From assembly GCA_026708685.1 (NCBI GenBank), contig JAPOUL010000167.1, positions 1-64,000 on the forward strand: a stretch of DNA of 64,000 nucleotides. Direction: 5' to 3'. Within the stretch, counting starts at the first letter, position 1. Every line of letters begins with the position of its first letter. Below are positions 37,910 through 47,695 of the stretch, piece after piece. Origin of the DNA: Bacteroidota bacterium. Lineage in GTDB: Bacteria; Bacteroidota; Rhodothermia; Rhodothermales; Bin80. The position numbers were made by a program, and so were the translations under genes. A model generated the notes under the pieces. It made no database searches. It worked only from the letters and a program-made list of their open reading frames with translations, and was not told the origin of the DNA.

Positions 37910-38635
37910 CTATCTCCAAATCTTCATATGTGACTTTATGATATGCTTCAATAAACCAGATATACATGGACGGCGGCGGAATATTGTTTCATCTGTTCCT
38001 TTGACCGCAACCACTCCTTTTTCCACGAATCGGTCAAAAAGTTTGATCGCTTCTGCTTCTCCGTAGATTTTTGATAGGGGTGATAATAGATTAAACGATC
38101 AAATGTTACACCTGCGGGGTCTCCAGAAATGGCTTCTGATAGATGTTTTACCTCGTCAACATAAAAACTTGTAACGTACTGTCTATAATACTGTATTCTT
38201 CCTTTCTTCCCTTTTACCATCACCGATGTCAACCCTTCGGGTGTCATCCCCTCCATTTTCTATCAGGTAGTCATTGTATACGAATCACATGCCGCGGGCA
38301 CCGGAATGTGTCCTTAACGATTTCTTCAATCCACTCAGTGGTATATTCTTTAACACCAGCATCTTTCATGATTCAGTCGAGAATCACAGCGTGCTCAGAC
38401 TCCTCGCTCAATCGCCCCAATTCCACGATGTTTTTTCGCCATACCGAGAAATGTTTAGTACTTGCAAGGCTTAAAGTGTTGTTCTGAGTACCGCTACTAG
38501 AAGAACAACAGACTTACGAAGATGAGCGTGATGGATGAACTATAGGTGCCAAGCGGCTATTGATGTGAAGTGATCCTCCATATAACATATGAAGATTTTG
38601 GGCAACTTTCAAGCTAAGTAATGGTAGTGTAACTA
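37910..38635 (-). pseudogene. Decayed paralog of the AAA-type ATPase at 62328-63587
   Basis: Minus-strand translation in shifting frames follows the downstream half of the intact ATPase in order. 'LPLLSLKVAQNLHMLY' matches its Walker B 'LILLLDEAQHLNNLL'. 'IHHAHLRKSVVLL' matches 'IHNGKLGKPVMLL'. 'VELGRLSEESEHAVILD' matches 'VQLGRLDKESECAVIRD'. 'MTPEGLTSVMVKGKKGR' matches 'MTDEGLEFVHEKGNEYR'. 'EAEAIKLFDRFVEKGVV' matches 'EEVADKLFKKALEQGIL'. There are several in-frame stops and at least three frame changes, and the Walker A half is missing, so it cannot make an ATPase. The open 102-codon stretch at 37948-38256 is one surviving piece, not a separate gene. The remnant ends against the Smr gene. 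Confidence 0.72.
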
Positions 38636-38653
38636 TTCAGCCAAAAGGAAGCA

Positions 38654-38950
38654 ATGGAGATGGATCCAGAAATTACTGAGTATCCACTGGATGGAGTCCT
38701 TGATTTACACACATTCCATCCGAGAGATGCTGCTGATGTTACCAAAGAGTATATCAATGCTTGTCATGATGCAGGAATCCGCCATGTACGGATCATTCAT
38801 GGAAAGGGCACTGGAGCTCTTCGTGCCATCGTGCACAAGGTGTTAAAACAGTCTACTGTGGTAGACTCATGGAAAACGCCAGCAGATTCAAGCAGCTGGG
38901 GTGCTACAGTTGCTGTCCTCAAGCGTCCGATTGATTCAAGACACGCCTAA
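38654..38950 (+). CDS. Standalone Smr-domain protein
   Basis: A 98-residue Smr (small MutS-related) domain, a nuclease-like fold found alone or at the C-terminus of MutS2. Signature elements are 'LDLHTFHPRDA' (the LDLH motif, residues 16-19) and 'IIHGKGTGALR' (H49-R57, the HGxGxG loop). ATG 38654 follows an AAGGA 6 bases upstream. Functions proposed for Smr domains are DNA nicking/branch cutting and ribosome-associated RNA cleavage; which applies here is unknown. The gene converges with malate dehydrogenase, overlapping its 3' end by 32 bases. Confidence 0.88.
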   Translation: MEMDPEITEYPLDGVLDLHTFHPRDAADVTKEYINACHDAGIRHVRIIHGKGTGALRAIVHKVLKQSTVVDSWKTPADSSSWGATVAVLKRPIDSRHA

Positions 38951-39866
38951 GTGCTTCAAAGTTACTCTGTATGTGCGATGCAGAAACATCCAAAAGAGCT
39001 TGCTCGGATTCAGTGAGATCTACGGTGATGATTTCTTCAATTCCCTGACGACCAAGACGGACGGGAAGTCCAATGAACAGATCTGAGAGGCCATATTCGC
39101 CAGACGGGCATACAGCACATGGGAGGACCCTGCCAGAATCTTTGACAATGGCTTCAACCATTTCAGATGCTGCGGCTCCTGGAGCATACCAGGCTGAAGT
39201 CCCCATGAGCTGTACAATCTCACCGCCTCCACTCTTGGTACGCTCAACAATCGCATGGATCCGATCGGCTGAAAGAAGTTCGGTCAAGGGAATGCCACCA
39301 ACGCTCGTATAGCGTGGAAGTGGAACCATCGTATCACCATGACCTCCCATCAAAAGAGCATTGATATCCTTGACCGAAGCCTTGAGTTCCATGGCGATGA
39401 ACGCTCGAAATCGAGCAGTATCCAAAACCCCAGCCATCCCAAAGACTCGGTTGGATGCAAAGCCACTCGCCTCATGAGCTACATAGGTCATGACATCAAG
39501 AGGATTGGAAATCACAATGATGATCGCATTAGGACTGCGTTCTACAAACGCTTCGGTGACGGATCTGACAATGTTAGCATTAATGCCCAGTAAATCATCA
39601 CGACTCATTCCAGGCCTTCGGGGGACACCACTGGTAATCACACAAATATCCGAATTGGACGTTTGATCATAATCGTTGGTCACTCCCCGAACAATGGTGT
39701 CAAACAGGTGAATGGGAGCAGATTCGGTAATGTCAAGTGCTTTTCCCTCAGACAAGCCCTCTTTAATGTCAATTAAAACGACTTCTTTAACCATATCTTT
39801 GCGAGCGACGCATTCTGCGACGGTTGCTCCAACATTACCAGCTCCAATGACCGTAACTTTCAACAT
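38919..39866 (-). CDS. mdh: Malate dehydrogenase (NAD-dependent, LDH-like type)
   Basis: Interconverts malate and oxaloacetate in the TCA cycle. 315 residues from ATG 39866; the open frame upstream to 39923 gives no recognisable extension. The Rossmann motif is 'VIGAGNVGATVAE' with 'VVLIDIKEG' (acidic residue favouring NAD). The substrate loop is 'SGVPRRPGMSRDDLL' and the catalytic His lies in 'GGHGDTMVPL'. 'VISNPLDVMTYVA' is conserved in the family; the PRRPGMSR loop with two arginines supports malate over lactate. The gene is divergent from the DnaQ/GIY-YIG gene and convergent with Smr. Confidence 0.95.
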   Translation of the reverse strand: MLKVTVIGAGNVGATVAECVARKDMVKEVVLIDIKEGLSEGKALDITESAPIHLFDTIVRGVTNDYDQTSNSDICVITSGVPRRPGMSRDDLLGINANIVRSVTEAFVERSPNAIIIVISNPLDVMTYVAHEASGFASNRVFGMAGVLDTARFRAFIAMELKASVKDINALLMGGHGDTMVPLPRYTSVGGIPLTELLSADRIHAIVERTKSGGGEIVQLMGTSAWYAPGAAASEMVEAIVKDSGRVLPCAVCPSGEYGLSDLFIGLPVRLGRQGIEEIITVDLTESEQALLDVSASHIQSNFEALRRVLNQSDA

Positions 39867-39902
39867 GAGAAAAATTGGTTTAGTGAACAATAACCTAAAA
39901 GA

Positions 39903-41579
39903 ATGATACGCACAAAAGATCAAGTTGACTCATTCACATGCGATGAGATGCTCATTCGTGAAACGACATTTGTGATTGTAGATCTGGAAACCACTGGCAC
40001 GAGTGCGACCGCGAACCGAATCATAGAGATCGGAGCCGTCAAGGTGCGTGCCAACACGATTGAGGATACGTTCCAAACTCTGATTGACCCAAACTGTGCT
40101 ATCCCAAGAGCGATCACACGCATCACCGGGATCACAACAGCAGATGTTTATGGGGAGCCTCAAGCCAGTGAAGTGTTGCAAGCGTTTATTGATTTCGTGG
40201 GAGACGATATTTTTGTTGCTCACAACTGCTCTTTTGACTGGAACTTCATTCAGGAAGAGATACAGCGGGCCCAGCTTCCCACACTTAACAATAAAAAACT
40301 TTGTACTTTACGTCTTGCCCGTAGACTGCTTTCAGGATTGCGATCAAGGAGTTTGGGTAGCCTCATCACATTTTTTGATATTGACACCGAGAGCCGACAT
40401 CGTGCACTCAGTGATGCATTGGCTACCCATGAGGTATTCCTGCATCTCCTTGATCGATTGGAAAAACAGCATGATATAGTAGAACTGAACGCACTTCTTC
40501 AGTTTCAACATCAACGCTATGCAAAGCAAAAAGAAAATCCAAGAATTACTCATATTCGCCAGCAGATCCTTCCTACGTTGCCTGATTCACCAGGAGTCTA
40601 TCAAATGCTTGGAAAGAAGGATCATCTGCTGTATGTAGGCAAAGCACGAGTTTTGAGCGACAGAGTGCACAGCTATTTTTCGGGTATAGAAGGGCATCAG
40701 GAACACATACGAAGAATGGTGAGGCAGGTGGTTGATGTACGGTGCATTCCGACATCGACTGAACTGGAAGCATTGCTCCTAGAATCCCAGCTCATCAAGG
40801 AGCATGCACCTCCATTTAACAAGGCCGGACGGTCCTATCGCAAGAGGCCATTCTTGCGTTTGGGGGATATCTCAAATTCAACATGGTTGACGCTCGTGGA
40901 GCATATTCGGCCAGACGGTGCCTACCATTATGGGCCCATGGGTGGACGGAAGGAAGCCATTCATGTAGCACGAGCTCTGATATCAATCTATGGAGATCCA
41001 ACAGATGCTTTTCAGTCGTTCACGCGAGATGGGGTGGGGGTCAGCTCATCTCAGATTGGAGGGAAACTGAAAAAGGATGCGTTTGAGCAGGTGAAAAGTT
41101 TTTTGGAGGGAAGGGATCCAACTGCCTGTAGCATCTTAAAATCCGAAATCCAGAAAGCATCCCATGCCCAAGAGTATGAAATGGCCGCTCAAATGCGTGA
41201 TTGGCTCACCGCTCTGGAAACGGTGGAGTCCCGTCCGCACTTTCTTCGGACTCCATTGTTAAACCGAACCGGTGCGATTTTGTATCAAGAACAAGAAACA
41301 TTTGAGATTCATTTAATGGTTTGTGGTGCTCCGGTAGCTCATGTGCTGTACCCCTGTAAGGAACCAGATCTGCAAGATGCAACGACAAAATTCCATCAAT
41401 ATGTACTTCATCCACCGACTCGTATTACGATGCAACATGTTGACAGGACGAGTATTTTAGGGGCATGGATGTTTAAGCAACAAGATCACATTAGCGTACT
41501 TCCTCTGAGCGAAGATATCCAAAGTTCAGCATTTGATGCAGCTTTACATTCTCATTTGGAGAGATGGTCTCCCCAATAA
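39903..41579 (+). CDS. DnaQ-like 3'-5' exonuclease fused to UvrC-type GIY-YIG nuclease
   Basis: A 558-residue two-nuclease protein likely involved in DNA repair. Residues ~20-185 form a DEDDh exonuclease: D27 and E29 in 'VIVDLETTG', D112 in 'FVAHNCSFDWNF', and H167 and D172 in 'HRALSDAL'. Residues ~225-310 form a GIY-YIG domain ('SPGVYQMLGKKDHLLYVGKA', R/E motif in 'ELEALLLESQLIKEHAPPFN') as in UvrC/Cho. A UVR-like helical hairpin ('LKSEIQKASHAQEYEMAAQM', ~410-440) follows. No UvrC RNase-H-like C-terminal nuclease is seen. This fused architecture is known from several bacterial phyla. ATG 39903 is 36 bases from the divergent mdh start; ATG 39948 is an alternative. Confidence 0.9.
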   Translation: MIRTKDQVDSFTCDEMLIRETTFVIVDLETTGTSATANRIIEIGAVKVRANTIEDTFQTLIDPNCAIPRAITRITGITTADVYGEPQASEVLQAFIDFVGDDIFVAHNCSFDWNFIQEEIQRAQLPTLNNKKLCTLRLARRLLSGLRSRSLGSLITFFDIDTESRHRALSDALATHEVFLHLLDRLEKQHDIVELNALLQFQHQRYAKQKENPRITHIRQQILPTLPDSPGVYQMLGKKDHLLYVGKARVLSDRVHSYFSGIEGHQEHIRRMVRQVVDVRCIPTSTELEALLLESQLIKEHAPPFNKAGRSYRKRPFLRLGDISNSTWLTLVEHIRPDGAYHYGPMGGRKEAIHVARALISIYGDPTDAFQSFTRDGVGVSSSQIGGKLKKDAFEQVKSFLEGRDPTACSILKSEIQKASHAQEYEMAAQMRDWLTALETVESRPHFLRTPLLNRTGAILYQEQETFEIHLMVCGAPVAHVLYPCKEPDLQDATTKFHQYVLHPPTRITMQHVDRTSILGAWMFKQQDHISVLPLSEDIQSSAFDAALHSHLERWSPQ

Positions 41580-41628
41580 AAAAGTCAACTTTCTCAGCAA
41601 TCATGATGTTCAGCTACCGAATTTTGAG

Positions 41629-41636
41629 TAAATTTG
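41629..41636 (+). promoter_or_regulatory. Possible Bacteroidota-type -7 box before the complex I cluster
   Basis: TAAATTTG matches the TAnnTTTG -7 consensus of Bacteroidota primary promoters and lies 29 bases before the nuoJ ATG. No good TTTG -33 element is found at the usual spacing, so the assignment is weak. Confidence 0.25.
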
Positions 41637-41664
41637 TACAAAATGGATCAAGGACGAACGATTG

Positions 41665-42168
41665 ATGTTTGCTGAAATCTTTTTTATTGCCTCCAGTTTG
41701 ATCGCGATCTTTGCATCTTTGGCGATGCTGATTTCGCGTAGCCCTGTCCAAAGTGCCCTGTGGCTGATTTTAGTCATGCTGTGTGTGGCGGGATTGTATG
41801 TGACTCTCAGTGCTGATTTTATTGCTGTCGTTCAGGTGCTGGTCTATGCGGGTGCGATCATGGTTTTATTTCTTTTTGTGATCATGTTACTCAATCTTGG
41901 ATCAGTTCCCAGTTTGGATCAGATAGATGCCAAGAAAGCCATTGGATTTGTTCTTCTGACGGTTATTTTAGGACAACTGGTGTACGCGACATCCACAACA
42001 TCTGAATACTTGTCTACGGCGATCATTGAGAATCCAGAAACGGGAACAGCCTTAAACATTGCTGAGCAATTATTCACCCGATATGTACTTCCTTTTGAGA
42101 TGATTGGAATTCTTTTACTGGTTGCTACTGTAGGAGCAGTTATTTTGGCAAAACGGACATTTGAATAG
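41665..42168 (+). CDS. nuoJ: NADH-quinone oxidoreductase subunit J
   Basis: A membrane subunit of respiratory complex I. 167 residues with five hydrophobic helices; '[20 protein letters not shown]' and '[20 protein letters not shown]' are the conserved NuoJ/ND6 segments, the latter forming the pi-bulge helix TM3. ATG 41665 is preferred over the TTG one codon earlier. First visible gene of a cluster running J-K-L-M, antiporter, dehydratase, N; subunits A-I must be elsewhere. The stop is 4 bases before nuoK. Confidence 0.95.
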   Translation: MFAEIFFIASSLIAIFASLAMLISRSPVQSALWLILVMLCVAGLYVTLSADFIAVVQVLVYAGAIMVLFLFVIMLLNLGSVPSLDQIDAKKAIGFVLLTVILGQLVYATSTTSEYLSTAIIENPETGTALNIAEQLFTRYVLPFEMIGILLLVATVGAVILAKRTFE

Positions 42169-42172
42169 AGAC

Positions 42173-42478
42173 ATGGGAATTCCATTACCTTGGTATTTAA
42201 CCCTCAGTGCTGTACTGTTCTCCATCGGAGTGATGGGGGTTCTGTTTCGTAGCAATCTGATTATCATTTTAATGTCTGTCGAGTTGATGCTCAATGCAGT
42301 AAATATTACACTGGTCGCTTTTGCTCAATTTATGGGGGATGTATCGGGTCAGATTCTAGTCTTTTTTGTTATTTCGGTTGCTGCCGCTGAGGCGGCGATT
42401 GGTCTGGCCATTGTTATTGCTATCTTCCGCAATAAGCTTACCGTGGATGTCAATAATATTAAGTTGTTCAGGCACTAA
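42173..42478 (+). CDS. nuoK: NADH-quinone oxidoreductase subunit K
   Basis: A 101-residue membrane subunit with three helices. The conserved glutamate segment '[22 protein letters not shown]' and '[24 protein letters not shown]' carry the two buried Glu residues of the proton path. ATG 42173 is chosen because an earlier start (TTG 42161) would overlap nuoJ and add residues absent from the family. Part of the complex I operon. Confidence 0.95.
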   Translation: MGIPLPWYLTLSAVLFSIGVMGVLFRSNLIIILMSVELMLNAVNITLVAFAQFMGDVSGQILVFFVISVAAAEAAIGLAIVIAIFRNKLTVDVNNIKLFRH

Positions 42479-42486
42479 GTGCAATC

Positions 42487-44481
42487 ATGTCCACTGACTT
42501 GACCATTCAGCTCATTATTCTATTGCCCCTAGTGGGGGCGGCTGTGCTGGGGTTGATTCCCCTTTATGCACATGGCCTGCGTCAGTATAAAACACTAATC
42601 GGCACCCTTGGAACGCTGATGGTCGCTGTTCCTTTTGGACTTGCCTTTTCTCTATTCATTCAGGGCGTGGATACCCCAATTGTGACATCGGTGTACACCT
42701 GGATGGGGGTTGGTGACTTTTCTGTAGACTTCTCATATAGAGTGGATCAACTTTCGTTGATCATGATACTGGTGGTTACAGGCGTTGGCTCTCTGATCCA
42801 TCTCTATGCTATCGGTTATATGGCCAGTGACCGATCATTCTGGAAATTTTTTGCCTACCTGAACCTGTTCATCTTTATGATGCTAAATCTGGTTCTGGCA
42901 GATAATTTATTAGTGATGTTTCTGGGATGGGAAGGGGTAGGGCTCTGCTCCTATCTTCTGATTGGATTCTGGTATGAAAACCAGAAAAACAGTGCTGCCG
43001 CGAGTAAGGCCTTTATTGTCAACAGAGTGGGCGATTTTGCCTTTCTCATTGCCATGTTCATTCTGGTCAAGGAGATCGGATCTCTGGATTTTGGCACGAT
43101 TTTGTCATCCATAGAGATGATGCCAGAGTCCACCATTACCGCAGTTGTCTTTTTACTGTTTCTGGGAGCTACAGGTAAAAGTGCACAAATTCCACTGTTT
43201 GTCTGGCTTCCTGATGCCATGGCTGGACCGACTCCTGTCTCTGCTTTGATCCATGCTGCAACTATGGTGACTAGTGGGCTTTATCTGTTGGCAAGGCTTT
43301 CCCCTCTTGTTCTCATGGCATCCGATGTGATGATCATCATTGCTGTGGTTGGTGCAGTGACCGCCATTGTCGCTGCCACCATAGCCCTAACGCAGAACGA
43401 TATCAAGCGTGTGCTTGCCTATTCAACGGTGTCTCAATTGGGGTTCATGTTTATGGCGGCTGGCGTTGGCGCATTTTTCGTTGCCATTTTTCATGTGGTG
43501 ACGCATGCCTTTTTCAAGGCTTGTCTCTTTCTCGGTTCGGGTAGTGTGATTCATGGAATGCATCATGTGGAGCATGATCTGAAAAACAACGACTATGAAG
43601 GATCCTTTGATGCACAGGATATGAATACGATGGGCGGGCTTAAGAAATACATGCCCATCACCCGATGGACCTATCTGCTTTCCACCCTTGCGATTGCTGG
43701 AATTCCCCTGACGGCTGGATTCTTTTCCAAAGATGAAATTCTATTCAAGGCCTTTGAATATGGGATTAACGGTAATCTGTATGCGTGGCTTGTTTGGGGG
43801 ATCGGGATCATCATCGCCCTGCTGACCGCTTTTTATATGATGCGTTCCTATATGCTCACCTTTGAGGGGAGTCCGAGATGGCCAATGCATGAGAATATTC
43901 ATCCTCATGAATCGCCGCGATCAATGACACTTCCTCTCATTGTTTTGGCAGGATTATCCATGATTGGTGGCGTGATTGGATTCCCAAAGGTTGCTGAAAA
44001 AATTGGATTATCCAACTGGATTCATGACTATCTGGTCGGACATGGAGATCATCTCGGCCCTGTCGCAGAGCCCGAGATGCATGGTCATGTCAGTGTTCCC
44101 ATTGAGATCGGATTAATTCTTTTAGGGTCTCTGATTGCCGTGGTTGGTGTAGTATGGGCATGGAGGTTTTTCAGAACGTATGAACTCAGTGGAGATCAGC
44201 TGATTCAGAGTCGATTTAAAGGTCTCTATCGGTGGTGGCAATCCAGTTATTATTGGGACAAGTTTTATGATCGTACGATCGTACGCCCGGTGGTTGGTGG
44301 TGCCCAAAAAGCATTTGCTCCCTTTGATCAGTACATTGTTGATGGAATCGTCAATGCATTTGGGCGAATTTCCATGGTATTGAGCTGGCTGTTCGGACGT
44401 TTCCATACGGGTGTCGTTCAGAATTATGCACTTGCCATTGTACTGGGATCCGTGTTGATCATCGCCCTGTTTCTACTGTAA
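42487..44481 (+). CDS. nuoL: NADH-quinone oxidoreductase subunit L
   Basis: The largest antiporter-like membrane subunit of complex I, 664 residues with ~16 helices and the long lateral helix at the C-terminus. Conserved pieces include 'NLLVMFLGWEGVGLCSYLLIGFWY', 'QIPLFVWLPDAMAGPTPVSALIHAATMVTSG' and 'DIKRVLAYSTVSQLGFMFMA', with the Lys/Glu proton-pumping residues in place. The C-terminal histidine-containing loop 'HGDHLGPVAEPEMHGH' is a local extension before the last helices. Follows nuoK by 8 bases. Confidence 0.96.
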   Translation: MSTDLTIQLIILLPLVGAAVLGLIPLYAHGLRQYKTLIGTLGTLMVAVPFGLAFSLFIQGVDTPIVTSVYTWMGVGDFSVDFSYRVDQLSLIMILVVTGVGSLIHLYAIGYMASDRSFWKFFAYLNLFIFMMLNLVLADNLLVMFLGWEGVGLCSYLLIGFWYENQKNSAAASKAFIVNRVGDFAFLIAMFILVKEIGSLDFGTILSSIEMMPESTITAVVFLLFLGATGKSAQIPLFVWLPDAMAGPTPVSALIHAATMVTSGLYLLARLSPLVLMASDVMIIIAVVGAVTAIVAATIALTQNDIKRVLAYSTVSQLGFMFMAAGVGAFFVAIFHVVTHAFFKACLFLGSGSVIHGMHHVEHDLKNNDYEGSFDAQDMNTMGGLKKYMPITRWTYLLSTLAIAGIPLTAGFFSKDEILFKAFEYGINGNLYAWLVWGIGIIIALLTAFYMMRSYMLTFEGSPRWPMHENIHPHESPRSMTLPLIVLAGLSMIGGVIGFPKVAEKIGLSNWIHDYLVGHGDHLGPVAEPEMHGHVSVPIEIGLILLGSLIAVVGVVWAWRFFRTYELSGDQLIQSRFKGLYRWWQSSYYWDKFYDRTIVRPVVGGAQKAFAPFDQYIVDGIVNAFGRISMVLSWLFGRFHTGVVQNYALAIVLGSVLIIALFLL

Positions 44482-44495
44482 CCTCAACCTCTTTG

Positions 44496-46112
44496 ATGGA
44501 GATTGGAAATCTCTTAACGGTCATCATTTTCCTGCCCTTGGTGGGATCTCTGTTGATGCTTTTCGCACCAAGTGATCGTTCCATTCGATGGTTTGCACTG
44601 CTTGTTACCTTTGCTACATTTTTACTGTCTCTTCCTCTGTGGTTTGGCTTTGATGTGGTGAATGCTGCCGAGCTGCAGTTCCGAGGAGTTGAATTTTCAC
44701 TCATTTCTGAGAGTTTGGATGTCCGCTATCTGGTGGGGATTGACGGATTCAGCCTGCTTCTGGTTCTTCTGACCACGTTTCTGGGGCCGATCATCGTGCT
44801 CTGCTCCTGGAATTATATCACAGAGAACACAAAGGCCTACTATATCCTGCTTCTGATTTTGCAAACCGGCATGACGGGAGTGTTTTGTGCGTTTGATATT
44901 CTTCTTTTCTACATTTTCTTTGAGTTAACCCTTATTCCAATGTATTTCCTCATTGGCATCTGGGGTGGTGAACGAAGAATTTATGCCGCACTCAAGTTTG
45001 TGATCTATACGATGGCTGGGTCTCTACTCATGCTGGTTGCCATTCTATATTTAGGATATGCCGCAGGCAATGCGATCAATGATGGAGTTTTTACAACCAA
45101 TTACTTCAAACTATTGACGTTTAATGTTCCGTTTGGCATGCAATCTTGGTTGTTTGTTTTATTTGCTTTTGCATTTGCGATCAAGGTTCCTCTCTTTCCA
45201 TTTCATACCTGGTTGCCTGATGCACATGTACAGGCACCTACGGGGGGCTCTGTAGTTCTTGCAGGAATCCTGCTTAAGATGGGGACGTATGGACTCGTGC
45301 GGTTTTGCCTTCCTCTGTTTCCAAGTGCATCGGCCTCGCATACCTTACTGATTGGCATCTTTGCTGTCATTGGAATAGTCTATGGTGCTCTGGTTTCCCG
45401 TGCTCAAACTGATGCAAAAAAACTCGTTGCCTATTCCAGCGTCAGCCATTTGGGCTTTGTAGTTCTCGGAATTTTTGCTTTCACTCTGGAGAGTTTACAG
45501 GGAGCCATGATTCAGATGATCAATCATGGTATCTCAACGGGGGCATTGTTTTTGATCCTTGGAATGTTATATGAGCGAAGGCATACGCGTATGATGGATG
45601 ATTATGGTGGAATTGCCAGATCTGTTCCAGTACTAACCTTTTTCATGGTATTGACGGTATTGGCGAGTGCAGGACTTCCTGGACTGAATGGATTTGTTGG
45701 GGAGTTTTTAATTCTTGTAGGTGCATTTAGCAGTGATGCCCCCGGAATGCAGACCCTTACGGTCATTGCGACAACGGGTGTTATTTTAGCAGCTGTCTAT
45801 TTACTGTGGATGTTAAGCCGAATGTTTTTTGGTCCCTTGACTCACGAAGCGAATCGATCCATGAGTGATTTGAATATGAGAGAATTGGTGATTCTTGTTC
45901 CCATGGCCCTTCTTATGATTCTTCTTGGTTTGATGCCGCAACCGTTCCTTAAAGTGAGTGAACCCGCAGCAGAGAATCTTTTGCAAATCATTGAGCATAA
46001 GCGTGCTGTTGTCGAAAGGGATGATCCGAGTCTTGAGCGTATCTTTGAATTTAATCAGAGACCTTTACCTTCCTCTACATCTGAAGCCCCCCCTGCTATC
46101 TTGGAGCCTTAA
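44496..46112 (+). CDS. nuoM: NADH-quinone oxidoreductase subunit M
   Basis: An antiporter-like membrane subunit of complex I, 538 residues, 14 helices. Typical segments are 'ILLFYIFFELTLIPMYFLIGIWGG' (Glu in the conserved helix), 'IKVPLFPFHTWLPDAHVQAPTGGSVVLAGILLKMGTYG' and 'DAKKLVAYSSVSHLGFVVLG'. ATG 44496 is preferred over TTG 44493. Followed 11 bases later by the Na+/H+ antiporter gene rather than by nuoN. Confidence 0.96.
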   Translation: MEIGNLLTVIIFLPLVGSLLMLFAPSDRSIRWFALLVTFATFLLSLPLWFGFDVVNAAELQFRGVEFSLISESLDVRYLVGIDGFSLLLVLLTTFLGPIIVLCSWNYITENTKAYYILLLILQTGMTGVFCAFDILLFYIFFELTLIPMYFLIGIWGGERRIYAALKFVIYTMAGSLLMLVAILYLGYAAGNAINDGVFTTNYFKLLTFNVPFGMQSWLFVLFAFAFAIKVPLFPFHTWLPDAHVQAPTGGSVVLAGILLKMGTYGLVRFCLPLFPSASASHTLLIGIFAVIGIVYGALVSRAQTDAKKLVAYSSVSHLGFVVLGIFAFTLESLQGAMIQMINHGISTGALFLILGMLYERRHTRMMDDYGGIARSVPVLTFFMVLTVLASAGLPGLNGFVGEFLILVGAFSSDAPGMQTLTVIATTGVILAAVYLLWMLSRMFFGPLTHEANRSMSDLNMRELVILVPMALLMILLGLMPQPFLKVSEPAAENLLQIIEHKRAVVERDDPSLERIFEFNQRPLPSSTSEAPPAILEP

Positions 46113-46123
46113 ATTTTTGTATC

Positions 46124-47662
46124 ATGACGTTTTCCCGCCTCGTTTCTTTGTTTTTAATCCTTTTCTTCATAGGCTTTCATAGCTATGCGTTTGCTCAGCA
46201 GACTGTGCCCGATTCATCAGAAGAGATGCATTCTTCCACTGAAGTGGGCATGGATGATTCCTATGAATCAAATCAGGAAAGTGAGCAGGGTAGTAGCTAT
46301 GATGAAGGACATGGGGGCTATGAAAAAAAAGATCCACCACCATTGTGGCTGGTCATACCGTTTGTTCTTCTTTTGCTCATGATTGCAACGGGGCCGCTGT
46401 TCTATCATCACCACTGGCATAATCACTATCCAAAATATGCAGTGATTTTGGGGTCATTTGTGACCATCTATTATCTCTTTGTTCTTCAGGATGGCATCTC
46501 AATGCTCCATGCTCTGCAAGAGTATCTATCGTTCATTGCACTGGTGGCCTCATTGTTTATTGCAGCGAGCGGTATTTTTTTGAAAGTGAATGCAAGAGGG
46601 ACCCCCCTTGTCAATGTGTCCCTGCTCTCCATCGGAGCGGTGATTGCAAACCTGATTGCAACCACGGGTGCGGCCATGCTCTTTATTCGCCCGTATATGC
46701 GATTGAATAAGGGACGGTTAAAAGCCTATCACATTGTATTCTTCATCTTTATTGTTGCCAATGTTGGAGGAGCGATGACACCTATCGGTGATCCTCCGCT
46801 ATTTCTTGGATTTCTAAGGGGAGTTCCTTTTTTCTGGACGGCGGCGAATCTATGGTATGTATGGGCTCCCACATTGGTTGTATTACTGGGAATTTTCTAT
46901 GTGATTGACTCACGCAATAAAGCCGTCTCCACAACTGACATATCATCGTCAGGTAAAACCATTGAGATTCAAGGCAATCGCAGTTTTATTTTTGTAGTGA
47001 TCATCGTCATCAGTGTATTCATTGATCCGAATGTGATAACATCCCTGAAGAATACCCCTCTGGATTTGGTTGGAACCTACCATCTCCCCTTTGGCATTCG
47101 GGAGATCATCATGTTCTCCATGTGTGTGTTGGCCTTTAAGTTTTGTGACCAAGAGGCCTTACAAAAGAATGAGTTCACCTTTGAACCTATTCGGGAAGTC
47201 GGCTGGCTGTTTTTGGGTATTTTTGCCTGTATGGTTCCTGCATTGGCGTTGATTTCGGATTATGCATCCAACAATGCTTCCAGCCTGAATGCGACCACCT
47301 TTTACTGGGGCACTGGAATTTTATCAGGATTTCTGGACAATGCTCCAACCTATCTGAATTTTCTTGCAGCTGCAATGGGCAAATTTGGACAGGACATCAA
47401 TGTGGCCTCTGAAGTGACTGCATTTGCCCTGAACAAGGAAGAGACATACTTATATCTGTCTGCTATCTCCATTGCTGCCGTCTTCTTTGGGGCAATGACC
47501 TACATTGGGAATGCTCCTAATTTCATGGTCAAAGCCATTGCCGAATCCAATGGAGCGGATGTGCCCTCCTTTATCGGCTATTTTATCAAGTATGGTCTTA
47601 CCATTTTGTTACCCGTCTATGCGGTGGTATGGTTTCTCCGTTATAGTGGCTGGGTCTTCTAA
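46124..47662 (+). CDS. NhaD-type Na+/H+ antiporter embedded in the complex I cluster
   Basis: A 512-residue transporter of the NhaD/ion-transporter superfamily. It has an N-terminal signal-like helix, then a Ser/Glu-rich acidic segment (~28-70), then ~11 helices. 'FIFIVANVGGAMTPIGDPPLFLGFLRGVPFFW' is the characteristic NhaD helix-loop, and 'GILSGFLDNAPTYLNFLAA' the second pseudo-symmetric one. It should exchange Na+ for H+ across the inner membrane. Its position between nuoM and the dehydratase gene/nuoN, with no promoter-sized gap, suggests co-expression with complex I, whose subunits L, M and N are related in mechanism though not to this family. The Rhodothermus marinus complex I cluster is, as I recall, similar. 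Confidence 0.88.
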   Translation: MTFSRLVSLFLILFFIGFHSYAFAQQTVPDSSEEMHSSTEVGMDDSYESNQESEQGSSYDEGHGGYEKKDPPPLWLVIPFVLLLLMIATGPLFYHHHWHNHYPKYAVILGSFVTIYYLFVLQDGISMLHALQEYLSFIALVASLFIAASGIFLKVNARGTPLVNVSLLSIGAVIANLIATTGAAMLFIRPYMRLNKGRLKAYHIVFFIFIVANVGGAMTPIGDPPLFLGFLRGVPFFWTAANLWYVWAPTLVVLLGIFYVIDSRNKAVSTTDISSSGKTIEIQGNRSFIFVVIIVISVFIDPNVITSLKNTPLDLVGTYHLPFGIREIIMFSMCVLAFKFCDQEALQKNEFTFEPIREVGWLFLGIFACMVPALALISDYASNNASSLNATTFYWGTGILSGFLDNAPTYLNFLAAAMGKFGQDINVASEVTAFALNKEETYLYLSAISIAAVFFGAMTYIGNAPNFMVKAIAESNGADVPSFIGYFIKYGLTILLPVYAVVWFLRYSGWVF

Positions 47663-47695
47663 CAACCAACCTATCATTTCAATCTTTTTGAATCC

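Noticed and set aside
37948-38256. 102-codon open frame as a separate gene
   Set aside because: Its peptide aligns with part of the ATPase C-terminal half, and flanking frames continue that alignment, so it is a surviving piece of a pseudogene.
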